NCBI GenBank assembly: GCA_040386355.1
Contig: JAZKFP010000140.1
Span: 1-11,647 of the forward strand
Direction of reading: 5' to 3'
Source of the DNA: JAZKFP01 sp040386355
GTDB taxonomy: Bacteria; Pseudomonadota; Gammaproteobacteria; Pseudomonadales; UBA6940
Length of the DNA stretch: 11,647 nt
The notes under the pieces were generated by a model. That model saw only the letters and a list, made by a program, of their open reading frames with translations. It did not search any database and was not told the DNA's origin. The position numbers were made by a program, and so were the translations under genes. Positions 1 through 6,496 of this stretch are shown here, in pieces. Within the stretch, counting starts at the first letter, position 1. Each line of letters begins with the position of its first letter.

Positions 1-21
1 ACCCATAGCGTACACCGCCAT
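1..21 (-). CDS. Start of a gene running off the left edge; possibly ApaH (diadenosine tetraphosphatase)
   Basis: An ATG on the minus strand at 21 opens a frame of seven codons, MAVYAMG, before the window ends, 31 bases after the mutY stop codon. ApaH proteins commonly begin with a similar string (the E. coli form starts MATYLIGDVHG), so this may be the beta strand that leads into the metallophosphatase motif. Seven residues cannot prove a family, and no good Shine-Dalgarno sequence precedes the ATG. It would be the last visible gene of the minus-strand series that includes mutY. It could equally be a chance ATG. Confidence 0.25.
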
Positions 22-52
22 TTTATTTTAGGGAAGCGATGCAAGTTTGACT

Positions 53-1171
53 CTACACCGAGCTTTTAAGCGAGTTTAAAATTTTTTTAACCGGTGCAGC
101 TAAACCTAAATTTGGAATTGAAAATAAATTTACCCATTGATGTGAAATGGAAGTTTCTGTATTTAATAAGTTTTCTTGAACAGATTGATGAATTTGAGAT
201 CGTACATTAATAAAAATCGGTGCCACATCTAAATGAAAATGACTAAAAGTATGGCGAAAAGATTGCTTGTATTTTTTTTGAAAAATTTTGTTTTTAATTT
301 GACTCAAAAATAAATTTAACTCTTTTTCATTGGAAAATTCTGGGAAACACCATAATCCACCCCATAAGCCATTCGATGGCTTTTGACTTAATAGAACATG
401 ATTGTTATCTGTCTGAAGAACTAACCAAATAGATTGGCGTACTGGTTTTGTATTAGTGACACGCTTTTGGGGGAAATGTGAGATTTTCTGTTCCTGAAAA
501 GCCGTACAGTTTTTTTGAAGCGGGCATTGCATACATTGTGGATTTTTTGGAGTGCAGATAAGTGCACCCAAATCCATCATTGCTTGATTGTAGAAAGCAG
601 TATGTTCGTGAGGCGTATGATCTGTTGCTAATTGCCATAGTATTTTTGAAATACTCGTATCCCCAGGCCAACCTACAACACCAAAATATCGACATAATAC
701 TCGTTTGACATTGGCATCTAGAATAACGCCAAATTTATTATGTCCTAATGAAAGAATTGCACCTGCTGTAGATCGACCTATGCCTGGTAATTCAATTAGT
801 GCCTCAAACTTATCTGGTAACTTACTTCCATGATTTTCTACTAATCGCTGCGCAGTGCAATGGAGATTTCGTCCTCGGCTGTAATAACCCAATCCGCTCC
901 ATAGATGTAAAACGCTATCTTGATCTGCAGCTGCGAGTTTTTTTATGGTAGGGAATGCAGCGATAAATTTATCGAAGTAATTAATTACGGTAGCCACTTG
1001 CGTTTGTTGCAACATGACTTCTGAAATCCACACGCGATACGGAGTACGTGGATTTTGCCAAGGCAGATGCTTGCGCCCACTTATTTCAAACCACTTCAAA
1101 ACAGATTTTGCAAAGGCTGGTTGTAGATAATGAATAATTGTCGGAGGTGCGGTGGAAATGGCCTGACTCAC
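53..1171 (-). CDS. mutY: A/G-specific adenine DNA glycosylase MutY
   Basis: MutY removes adenine mispaired with 8-oxoguanine or guanine, part of the GO repair system with MutM and MutT. The 372-residue protein is complete. The glycosylase core has the catalytic glutamate E51 in SEVMLQQTQV, a helix-hairpin-helix (LPGIGRSTAGAI, about 128-139) and the catalytic aspartate D152 in LDANVKRVL. A [4Fe-4S] loop follows with C206, C213, C216 and C222 spaced C-x6-C-x2-C-x5-C. The C-terminal NUDIX-like 8-oxoG recognition domain (about 243-368) carries GLWGGLWCFPEF and FRHTFSHFHLD. The start used here is a GTG with no clear ribosome site; the family core begins near residue 15, so the true start is uncertain by about a dozen codons. 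The gene begins 27 bases after the VanZ-family gene stops, suggesting cotranscription. All key residues are present. The family call is very secure. Confidence 0.97.
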   Translation of the reverse strand: MSQAISTAPPTIIHYLQPAFAKSVLKWFEISGRKHLPWQNPRTPYRVWISEVMLQQTQVATVINYFDKFIAAFPTIKKLAAADQDSVLHLWSGLGYYSRGRNLHCTAQRLVENHGSKLPDKFEALIELPGIGRSTAGAILSLGHNKFGVILDANVKRVLCRYFGVVGWPGDTSISKILWQLATDHTPHEHTAFYNQAMMDLGALICTPKNPQCMQCPLQKNCTAFQEQKISHFPQKRVTNTKPVRQSIWLVLQTDNNHVLLSQKPSNGLWGGLWCFPEFSNEKELNLFLSQIKNKIFQKKYKQSFRHTFSHFHLDVAPIFINVRSQIHQSVQENLLNTETSISHQWVNLFSIPNLGLAAPVKKILNSLKSSV

Positions 1172-1198
1172 TCATAAATTTATTTGAATGGAAATTTA

Positions 1199-1627
1199 CT
1201 ATACAGAAACATTCGAATTAGTTTGTAAGCGTGATTCTTTAATCATAATTTGTATAGCTTTGATTAATACCCAATACGCAATTAGGCCCGTTAAATTTGC
1301 GGCAACATCTGTCCACGAAGAAGTGCGATAGGGAAGAGTGCTTTGTGCCAATTCGATAATAATTCCGTATGCAATAACACACAAAATTCTCACTATCATT
1401 TTTTGTTTTGGAAAAGCCAGATGTGATACAACAGCAAGTGAAAACATCGCGAATGCATGCTGGATTTTGTCAGCTATTGGTGAGTAAATAAGTGTCGGAG
1501 CTGATTGCATTGTCGCTAAAACTAGAAATATGACACCCAACATTAAAAGTAGTATGCGAAAAATCCAGCGAACACTAGGATGTGACACAATATTGGCAAT
1601 CTTTAAAAGAACGGAATTAAACATCAT
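1199..1627 (-). CDS. VanZ-family small integral membrane protein
   Basis: The 142-residue protein has four predicted membrane helices (about 21-40, 55-72, 78-95 and 108-128). It shows the polar signature of the VanZ-like family: D53, K54 and H57 at the start of helix 2, E92 and Q95 in IELAQ, R101, and then D107, N111 and G114 before helix 4 (DVAANLTG). VanZ gives low-level teicoplanin resistance in enterococci, but for the many short gram-negative homologues no biochemical role is established, so no function is claimed. Two adjacent ATGs (1627 and 1624) are possible starts; neither has a strong Shine-Dalgarno. It lies 173 bp downstream of hemH and 27 bp upstream of mutY on the same strand. 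The gene is complete and ordinary in length for the short VanZ-like proteins. Confidence 0.85.
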   Translation of the reverse strand: MMFNSVLLKIANIVSHPSVRWIFRILLLMLGVIFLVLATMQSAPTLIYSPIADKIQHAFAMFSLAVVSHLAFPKQKMIVRILCVIAYGIIIELAQSTLPYRTSSWTDVAANLTGLIAYWVLIKAIQIMIKESRLQTNSNVSV

Positions 1628-1800
1628 GATAGGAAACTACATCCGGTAATCACATTAATTATTTAATAGCGCGAAATGTTTCGTTATTTTTTCAAGAGTA
1701 GTTGTTTATTTATTATTAGAAGTGCTTTTATTTTATTTTTCTCAGACCCAGAAACAGACCAACGCAATAGTGGCTAGTTTCAATCGCTTCTTAATAAAAT

Positions 1801-2967
1801 TTACTGTTTGGGCAATTGATTATAAGGACACGTTTTTGCGTGTCCAGCAGTGGAATCATCAAGACCTGAATTAACCAATTTTTTTTGCCAAACTTCAAGT
1901 ATAGGCATACACACCGTAGCCAAACTTTCGATATGGCTCGCCGAGTCATTCAGTGCTGGTATGTAATGGTATTGACCGCCACCCGCATGTTGAAAAAATT
2001 CACAACTTTGAATTTTTATTTCTTCTAATGTTTCTAAGCAATCCACTGTAAAGCCTGGACAAAATACTGCAACCGATTCGCCTGGATATGTCCGAGCGCG
2101 TTCAGTTAATACACTGTCAGTATAAGGTTGAAGCCATACTGCACGACCAAATCGTGATTGAAATCCAAAAGACCATTGTTCTGGTTTCCATTGCATTTTT
2201 TCTACAATAAGACGCGCTGTTTTCAAACATTGACAATGGTACGGGTCACCTAAATGCAAATTTCTTTGTGGCAAACCGTGAAAAGAAAACATCACATGTG
2301 GCATGGGCTGTGGTAAATGTTTTTGCAGATGATCACAACAGGCTTGAATATATTCTGGATTATCGTGATAGGACGCTGCCATATAGAGCTCTGGAATCCA
2401 ACGCCACTTTTGTAAAACCTTGGCGATGCCATCAAATACTGCACCCGTAGTTGTAGCGGAATATTGCGGGAATAAAGGCAACACCATTAAATGTGTCGCC
2501 CCCTGATTTTTTAATTCAGACATTGCAGTTTCAAGACTTGGAGATCCGTAGGTCATCCCCAAGGCAATCTTACAAGGAGTTTGTTTATAATCTTGCTCAA
2601 GCATTTTTTGATTAATCATCACTCTTAAAGCGTCAGTGACTTCTTCAGAAAAAACGAGCAAGGGCGAACCAGTATTATGCTTATTTGAATTATTGATCCA
2701 TACACTTTCATATAATTTGGCAGATTTCTTTGGTCGTACGCGTAAAATAATTCCGTGCAGAATCATCATCCAAATTAATCGTGGAATTTCTACAACGCGC
2801 GGATCACCGAGAAATTCTGCCAAATAACGTCGCAATGCTTTTGGGGTGGGAGCATCCGGTGTTCCAAGATTAACCAACAAAATGCCAATGCAAGGTTTTT
2901 GTGTGTGATCCCAATTTGGACTTCCAACATACGCACTTTTCAAAATGATTTTATTTTCAATAGCCAT
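1801..2967 (-). CDS. hemH: Ferrochelatase HemH
   Basis: This enzyme inserts Fe2+ into protoporphyrin IX, the last step of protoporphyrin-dependent haem synthesis, at the inner membrane face. Family landmarks run in order: GILLVNLGTPDAPTP (about 28-42), LGDPRVVEIPR, SPLLVFSEE, GMTYGSPSLE, PLFPQYSATTTGAV, the metal-binding histidine H230 in SFHGLPQRN, FQSRFGRAVWLQPYTD (about 269-284), and CPGFTVDCLETLEEI with the conserved glutamate E312. The protein has 388 residues against about 320 for E. coli HemH. The excess is a roughly 25-residue N-terminal lead, a short asparagine-rich insert near 92-99 (VWINNSNKHNTG), and a roughly 25-residue polar tail ending TCPYNQLPKQ. An AGGAAA ribosome site (complement of 2977-2982) lies 9 bases before the ATG and supports this start. 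It lies 109 bp downstream of ilvD on the same strand. No catalytic residue appears missing. Confidence 0.97.
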   Translation of the reverse strand: MAIENKIILKSAYVGSPNWDHTQKPCIGILLVNLGTPDAPTPKALRRYLAEFLGDPRVVEIPRLIWMMILHGIILRVRPKKSAKLYESVWINNSNKHNTGSPLLVFSEEVTDALRVMINQKMLEQDYKQTPCKIALGMTYGSPSLETAMSELKNQGATHLMVLPLFPQYSATTTGAVFDGIAKVLQKWRWIPELYMAASYHDNPEYIQACCDHLQKHLPQPMPHVMFSFHGLPQRNLHLGDPYHCQCLKTARLIVEKMQWKPEQWSFGFQSRFGRAVWLQPYTDSVLTERARTYPGESVAVFCPGFTVDCLETLEEIKIQSCEFFQHAGGGQYHYIPALNDSASHIESLATVCMPILEVWQKKLVNSGLDDSTAGHAKTCPYNQLPKQ

Positions 2968-2998
2968 CCGGGCTTATTTCCTAGAGTTGCTTTTGTAC

Positions 2999-3032
2999 AT
3001 CGAAAACATTTTTTAAATGAAAAATTTTCGAT
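2999..3032. repeat. AT-rich inverted repeat between ilvD and hemH
   Basis: The arms ATCGAAAA (2999-3006) and TTTTCGAT (3025-3032) are perfect 8-bp complements. They enclose an 18-base A/T-rich interior whose T and A runs can extend the stem after a CA bulge. It sits in the 109-bp gap about 45 bases past the ilvD stop and 30 bases before hemH. No run of T follows on the minus strand, so it is not a classical terminator. It may be an mRNA stem affecting ilvD stability or the ilvD/hemH transcript ratio, but that is inference. Confidence 0.4.
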
Positions 3033-3076
3033 ATTACGTGAGCAGTTTTAATTTTAATAAGGCGTTTGTAGTTGGT

Positions 3077-4774
3077 TTAAGTGTTCAAATAATAATCGGT
3101 TACTGCGCCTTCATCCGCTGAACTAACAAGACGTGCAAACTTTGCAAGCACTCCAGTTTTATATTGTGGTTCAGGTGCTTTCCACAATATACGCCGACGT
3201 TCCCATTCAACTTCTGTGACATTGGCATCGATACTAGCTTTTTCTGCATCGATCACAATGTGATCGCCGTCTTTCAATAATCCAATGGGTCCGCCTTCAG
3301 CAGCTTCTGGTGCAATATGTCCAATCACAAATCCATGACTTCCACCGGAAAAGCGACCGTCAGTAATTAATGCAACGTCTTGTCCTAAACCTTTACCAAT
3401 AATTGCACTGGTTGGCGCAAGCATTTCCCGCATGCCTGGTCCGCCTTTTGGCCCTTCGTATCGAATAACCACAACATCGCCCGCTTTAATTTTCCCGTCG
3501 AGAATTGCGCGTAACGCTGCTTCTTCACCATGAAAAACTTTTGCAGTACCTTCAAAGCGCAAACCTTCTTTACCGGTAATTTTCGCAACTGCGCCTTTTG
3601 GGGCAAGATTTCCACGTAAAATTACTAAATGACTTTTATCTTTAATAGGATTGGAAAGGGGGCGGATAATATCTTGATCTGCTGGATAAGCCGGAACTGA
3701 CGCTAAATTTTCTGCCAAAGTTTTTCCGGTCACAGTTAAGCAATCGCCATGTAATAAACCGGCTTTCAATAATGTTGACATTAACGGCAAAATTCCACCA
3801 ATCGCAACCAACTCAGACATCATATATTTTCCGCTCGGTCTTAAATCCGCAAGTACGGGTATAGTTTCACCAATGGTTGTGAAGTCATCCAACGTTAACG
3901 GGACGCCAATCGTACGTGCCATTGCTAATAAATGAAGAACAGCATTCGTTGATCCACCAAGCACAATGACAACACGAATCGCATTTTCAAACGCTTTGCG
4001 CGTCATGATGTCAGACGGTTTAATATCTTTTTTAATCAGTTCTACCAATGCTTTACCAGCATGACGACAATCTAATTTCTTTTCAGAAGATACCGCTTCT
4101 TGTGCAGAACTACCGGGTAAACTCATTCCTAATGCTTCAATTGCAGATGCCATAGTGTTTGCTGTGTACATTCCACCACAAGAACCTGGACCGGGAATCG
4201 CAGTTTCTTCAATTTGTTTTACTTGAATTGCATTCAGTGTTCCGCGTGCGTGTGCGCCCACTGCTTCAAAAACAGAAATAATATCGGTGTGATTTTTCCC
4301 GGGTTGAATCGTACCGCCATACACAAAAATTGAAGGTCGATTTAAACGTGCCATTCCCATGACACAGCCGGGCATATTTTTATCGCAGCCGCCAATTGCA
4401 AGAATTCCATCAAAGCCTTCGCACCCAGCAACAACTTCTATTGAATCAGCAATAACTTCTCGCGAAACCAAAGAATACTTCATACCTTCGGTGCCGTTGG
4501 AAATTCCATCAGAGACGGTAATCGTATTAAACAACAACGCTTTTCCACCGTTCATATCGACACCTTTCATTGCTTCTTCAGCAAGATCACGAATATGAGA
4601 ATTGCACGGCGTTACAGTGCTCCAGGTAGAAGCCACGCCCACTTGAGGTTTTTGAAAATCTTCATCAGTGAAACCAACCGCACGTAACATGGCTCTGCCC
4701 GGCGCGTGCTCAATACCGTCAACAATTTTACTAGAGTGACGGCGACCATTGTTGGAAGCTGAAGAATTCGACAT
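3077..4774 (-). CDS. ilvD: Dihydroxy-acid dehydratase IlvD (short form, likely [2Fe-2S] type)
   Basis: The enzyme dehydrates 2,3-dihydroxy-isovalerate and 2,3-dihydroxy-3-methylvalerate to the 2-keto acids in valine, leucine and isoleucine synthesis; it is cytosolic. The protein is 565 residues and complete. Cluster cysteines are visible at C57 (TPCN), C130 (GGCDKNMPG) and C199 (GPGSCGGMYTANTM). The C-terminal domain has GPKGGPGMREML (441-452) and the catalytic serine S476 in TDGRFSGGSHGF. The length and the STWSTVTPCN segment match the shorter [2Fe-2S] enzymes of plants, cyanobacteria and mycobacteria rather than the roughly 616-residue oxygen-sensitive [4Fe-4S] E. coli enzyme; cofactor type is inferred from this resemblance. 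An AAGAGG site (complement of 4781-4786) lies 6 bases before the ATG. It reads divergently from guaB and leads the minus-strand series. No other ilv or leu gene is in the window, so it is detached from its pathway. Confidence 0.97.
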   Translation of the reverse strand: MSNSSASNNGRRHSSKIVDGIEHAPGRAMLRAVGFTDEDFQKPQVGVASTWSTVTPCNSHIRDLAEEAMKGVDMNGGKALLFNTITVSDGISNGTEGMKYSLVSREVIADSIEVVAGCEGFDGILAIGGCDKNMPGCVMGMARLNRPSIFVYGGTIQPGKNHTDIISVFEAVGAHARGTLNAIQVKQIEETAIPGPGSCGGMYTANTMASAIEALGMSLPGSSAQEAVSSEKKLDCRHAGKALVELIKKDIKPSDIMTRKAFENAIRVVIVLGGSTNAVLHLLAMARTIGVPLTLDDFTTIGETIPVLADLRPSGKYMMSELVAIGGILPLMSTLLKAGLLHGDCLTVTGKTLAENLASVPAYPADQDIIRPLSNPIKDKSHLVILRGNLAPKGAVAKITGKEGLRFEGTAKVFHGEEAALRAILDGKIKAGDVVVIRYEGPKGGPGMREMLAPTSAIIGKGLGQDVALITDGRFSGGSHGFVIGHIAPEAAEGGPIGLLKDGDHIVIDAEKASIDANVTEVEWERRRILWKAPEPQYKTGVLAKFARLVSSADEGAVTDYYLNT

Positions 4775-4843
4775 GAAAAACCTCTTACTAAATGAATAGT
4801 TATATTTTGCAGAATAAACAGATTGCGCAGGGATTTATCACAG

Positions 4844-4880
4844 CATCTCACAGAAGTCGAGTTTTAACTTTATTGAGATG
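4844..4880. promoter_or_regulatory. Dyad CATCTCA/TGAGATG in the ilvD-guaB divergent region
   Basis: A perfect 7-bp inverted repeat, CATCTCA (4844-4850) and TGAGATG (4874-4880), is separated by 23 bases. The right arm overlaps the spacer of the proposed guaB promoter, and the left arm lies on the side of the ilvD promoter, where a repressor or activator of either gene could bind. It does not resemble the E. coli PurR box. It could be chance: a 7-bp dyad in 200 AT-rich bases is only mildly surprising. Confidence 0.3.
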
Positions 4881-4890
4881 TCTATATTAA
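4863..4890 (+). promoter_or_regulatory. Candidate sigma-70-type promoter for guaB
   Basis: A TTTAAC box (4863-4868) and a TATTAA box (4885-4890) are 16 bases apart, giving a transcript start near 4897 and a leader of about 75 bases before the guaB ATG. Neither box is a perfect consensus, and the overlapping TATATT at 4883-4888 is an alternative -10. No better pair was seen in the 198-bp gap on this strand. Confidence 0.3.
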
Positions 4891-4943
4891 TGAGTTGGTA
4901 GTTTTTAATGATGCTTCTGCGTTAGAATTGCTGATTGTTTTTC

Positions 4944-4960
4944 TACGTAATTATTACGTA
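4944..4960. repeat. Perfect 17-bp palindrome abutting the guaB ribosome binding site
   Basis: TACGTAATTATTACGTA is an exact palindrome around a central T, with 8-bp arms 4944-4951 and 4953-4960. It ends two bases before the AAGGAGG of guaB. In DNA it has the form of an operator for a dimeric regulator; in mRNA it could fold into a 7-bp stem with a TTA loop right beside the Shine-Dalgarno. Either would place control on guaBA expression, but function is inferred from form and position only. Confidence 0.6.
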
Positions 4961-4961
4961 C

Positions 4962-4968
4962 AAGGAGG
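4962..4968 (+). promoter_or_regulatory. Shine-Dalgarno AAGGAGG that sets the guaB start
   Basis: A near-perfect AAGGAGG precedes the ATG at 4973 by 4 bases. This, and the family N-terminus MLRxxEEALTFDDVLLxP, places translation here rather than at the in-frame TTG at 4895, which would add 26 residues unlike any IMP dehydrogenase and has no ribosome site. Confidence 0.85.
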
Positions 4969-4972
4969 CGCC

Positions 4973-6448
4973 ATGCTGCGCTTGGTTGAGGAAGCTTTAA
5001 CGTTTGACGATGTACTTTTGCTTCCTAGATTTTCTGAAACTTTACCGCGGCAGGCAAGTTTAAAGACTTCCTTGACCAAAAATATTCAATTGCAAATTCC
5101 ATTACTGTCGGCCGCTATGGATACGGTGACAGAAATTCGCTTGGCAATTGCTATGGCCCAAGAGGGTGGGATTGGCATTTTGCATAAAAATATGTCGATT
5201 GAAGAACAAGCTCGCCAAGTACGTATGGTTAAAAAATTCGAAAGTGGTGTGGTAAAGGATCCAATTACAGTTTCTCCAACCTCAACAATTCGCGAATTAC
5301 TTGAAGTCACACAGCTGCACAATATTTCTGGTGTTCCTGTTGTTGATGGAACTCAATTAGTTGGAATCGTAACCAGTCGTGATTTACGTTTTGAAGCACG
5401 TTTTGATGCGCCCGTTTCAAAAATTATGACACCGAAAGAAAAACTGGTAACAGCACGTGAAGGTACCAGCATTGACGATATTAAAATTTTATTGCATCAC
5501 CATCGCATCGAAAAAGTATTAATCGTTAATGATGCGTTTGAACTAGTCGGCATGATTACGATGAAAGATATTCGTAAAGCCGAAGCGTATCCAAATGCTT
5601 GTAAAGATGAACTAAGTCGATTACGTGTTGGTGCTGCAGTTGGAACCGGCGCTGATACCGATGCACGAGTTACCGCATTAATTGAAGCAGGTGTTGACGT
5701 ATTAGTAGTTGACACAGCGCACGGACATTCAAAAGGTGTTCTAGAAAGAATTCGTTGGATAAAAACACATTATCCAAAAATTTCCATAATTGGTGGAAAT
5801 ATCGCAACAGCACAAGCTGCTCTTGATTTAGTAAAAGCCGGAGCTGACGCAGTTAAAGTAGGAATAGGTCCAGGTTCGATTTGTACGACGCGTATTATTT
5901 CCGGTATTGGCGTTCCGCAAATTACAGCAATTTCTAACGTCGCAGCTGCATTAAAAAATACCAACGTCTGCGTAATTGCTGACGGCGGAATTCGTTATTC
6001 AGGTGATATTGCAAAAGCAATTGCCGCCGGTGCCGATGTAGTAATGGTTGGAAGTTTATTAGCAGGAACTGAAGAATCTCCAGGCGAAGTCGATTTATTT
6101 CAAGGTCGTTATTATAAAGCGTATCGCGGTATGGGTTCACTCAGTGCGATGGGACAATCGCAAGGTTCGAGTGATCGATATTTTCAAGACATCGCATCGG
6201 GCGTCGAAAAACTAGTACCCGAAGGTATTGAAGGGCGTGTTCCGTATAAAGGTCCGATGTCGACAATTGTTTTGCAATTAATGGGTGGATTACGTGCAGC
6301 AATGGGATATACCGGCTGTCTTGATATTACTCAGATGCAAACCTTACCTGAATTTATTCGTGTGACTACAGCAGGCATGCACGAAAGTCATGTGCACGAC
6401 GTAACGATTACCAAAGAATCACCTAATTATCGCTCACAGCTTGGCTGA
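4973..6448 (+). CDS. guaB: Inosine-5'-monophosphate dehydrogenase GuaB
   Basis: GuaB oxidises IMP to XMP with NAD+, the committed step to guanine nucleotides. From the ATG at 4973 the protein is 491 residues, close to E. coli GuaB (488). The order is: N-terminal barrel start (EALTFDDVLLLP), a CBS pair (about 92-148 and 153-205) including SGVVKDPITV and VGMITMKDI, then the barrel resumes with RLRVGAAVGTGAD. The catalytic loop GPGSICTTR carries the nucleophile C304. Next come IADGGIRYSGDIAKA, the flap region with SSDRYFQ (R402, Y403), and EGIEGRVPYKG. The terminus HVHDVTITKESPNYR is typical. guaA begins 48 bases downstream, the usual guaBA operon. The CBS pair normally binds adenine or guanine nucleotides to tune activity; it is intact here. 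A palindrome next to its ribosome site suggests extra control. Confidence 0.98.
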   Translation: MLRLVEEALTFDDVLLLPRFSETLPRQASLKTSLTKNIQLQIPLLSAAMDTVTEIRLAIAMAQEGGIGILHKNMSIEEQARQVRMVKKFESGVVKDPITVSPTSTIRELLEVTQLHNISGVPVVDGTQLVGIVTSRDLRFEARFDAPVSKIMTPKEKLVTAREGTSIDDIKILLHHHRIEKVLIVNDAFELVGMITMKDIRKAEAYPNACKDELSRLRVGAAVGTGADTDARVTALIEAGVDVLVVDTAHGHSKGVLERIRWIKTHYPKISIIGGNIATAQAALDLVKAGADAVKVGIGPGSICTTRIISGIGVPQITAISNVAAALKNTNVCVIADGGIRYSGDIAKAIAAGADVVMVGSLLAGTEESPGEVDLFQGRYYKAYRGMGSLSAMGQSQGSSDRYFQDIASGVEKLVPEGIEGRVPYKGPMSTIVLQLMGGLRAAMGYTGCLDITQMQTLPEFIRVTTAGMHESHVHDVTITKESPNYRSQLG

Positions 6449-6486
6449 AACCTTTTAGACAACACGATTTTGGCTAATACAATTTT

Positions 6487-6492
6487 GGAAAG
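6487..6492 (+). promoter_or_regulatory. Shine-Dalgarno GGAAAG that sets the guaA start
   Basis: GGAAAG ends 4 bases before the ATG at 6497, the same spacing as in guaB. An in-frame TTG at 6470 would add nine residues (MANTILEST) but has no ribosome site before it, so 6497 is preferred. Confidence 0.65.
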
Positions 6493-6496
6493 TACA

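Noticed and set aside
1672..1683. CGAAA-TG-TTTCG hairpin followed by a T-rich run on the plus strand
   Set aside because: The stem is 5 bp with a 2-base gap and faces the wrong way for the minus-strand genes around it; no plus-strand gene ends there.
4895..4972. Extended guaB start at a TTG giving 26 more residues
   Set aside because: The added residues resemble no IMP dehydrogenase and the strong AAGGAGG lies inside the extension, directly before the ATG at 4973.
5086..6140. Several minus-strand open frames antisense to guaB
   Set aside because: They are shadows of a highly conserved enzyme gene, lack ribosome sites and show no recognisable protein features.
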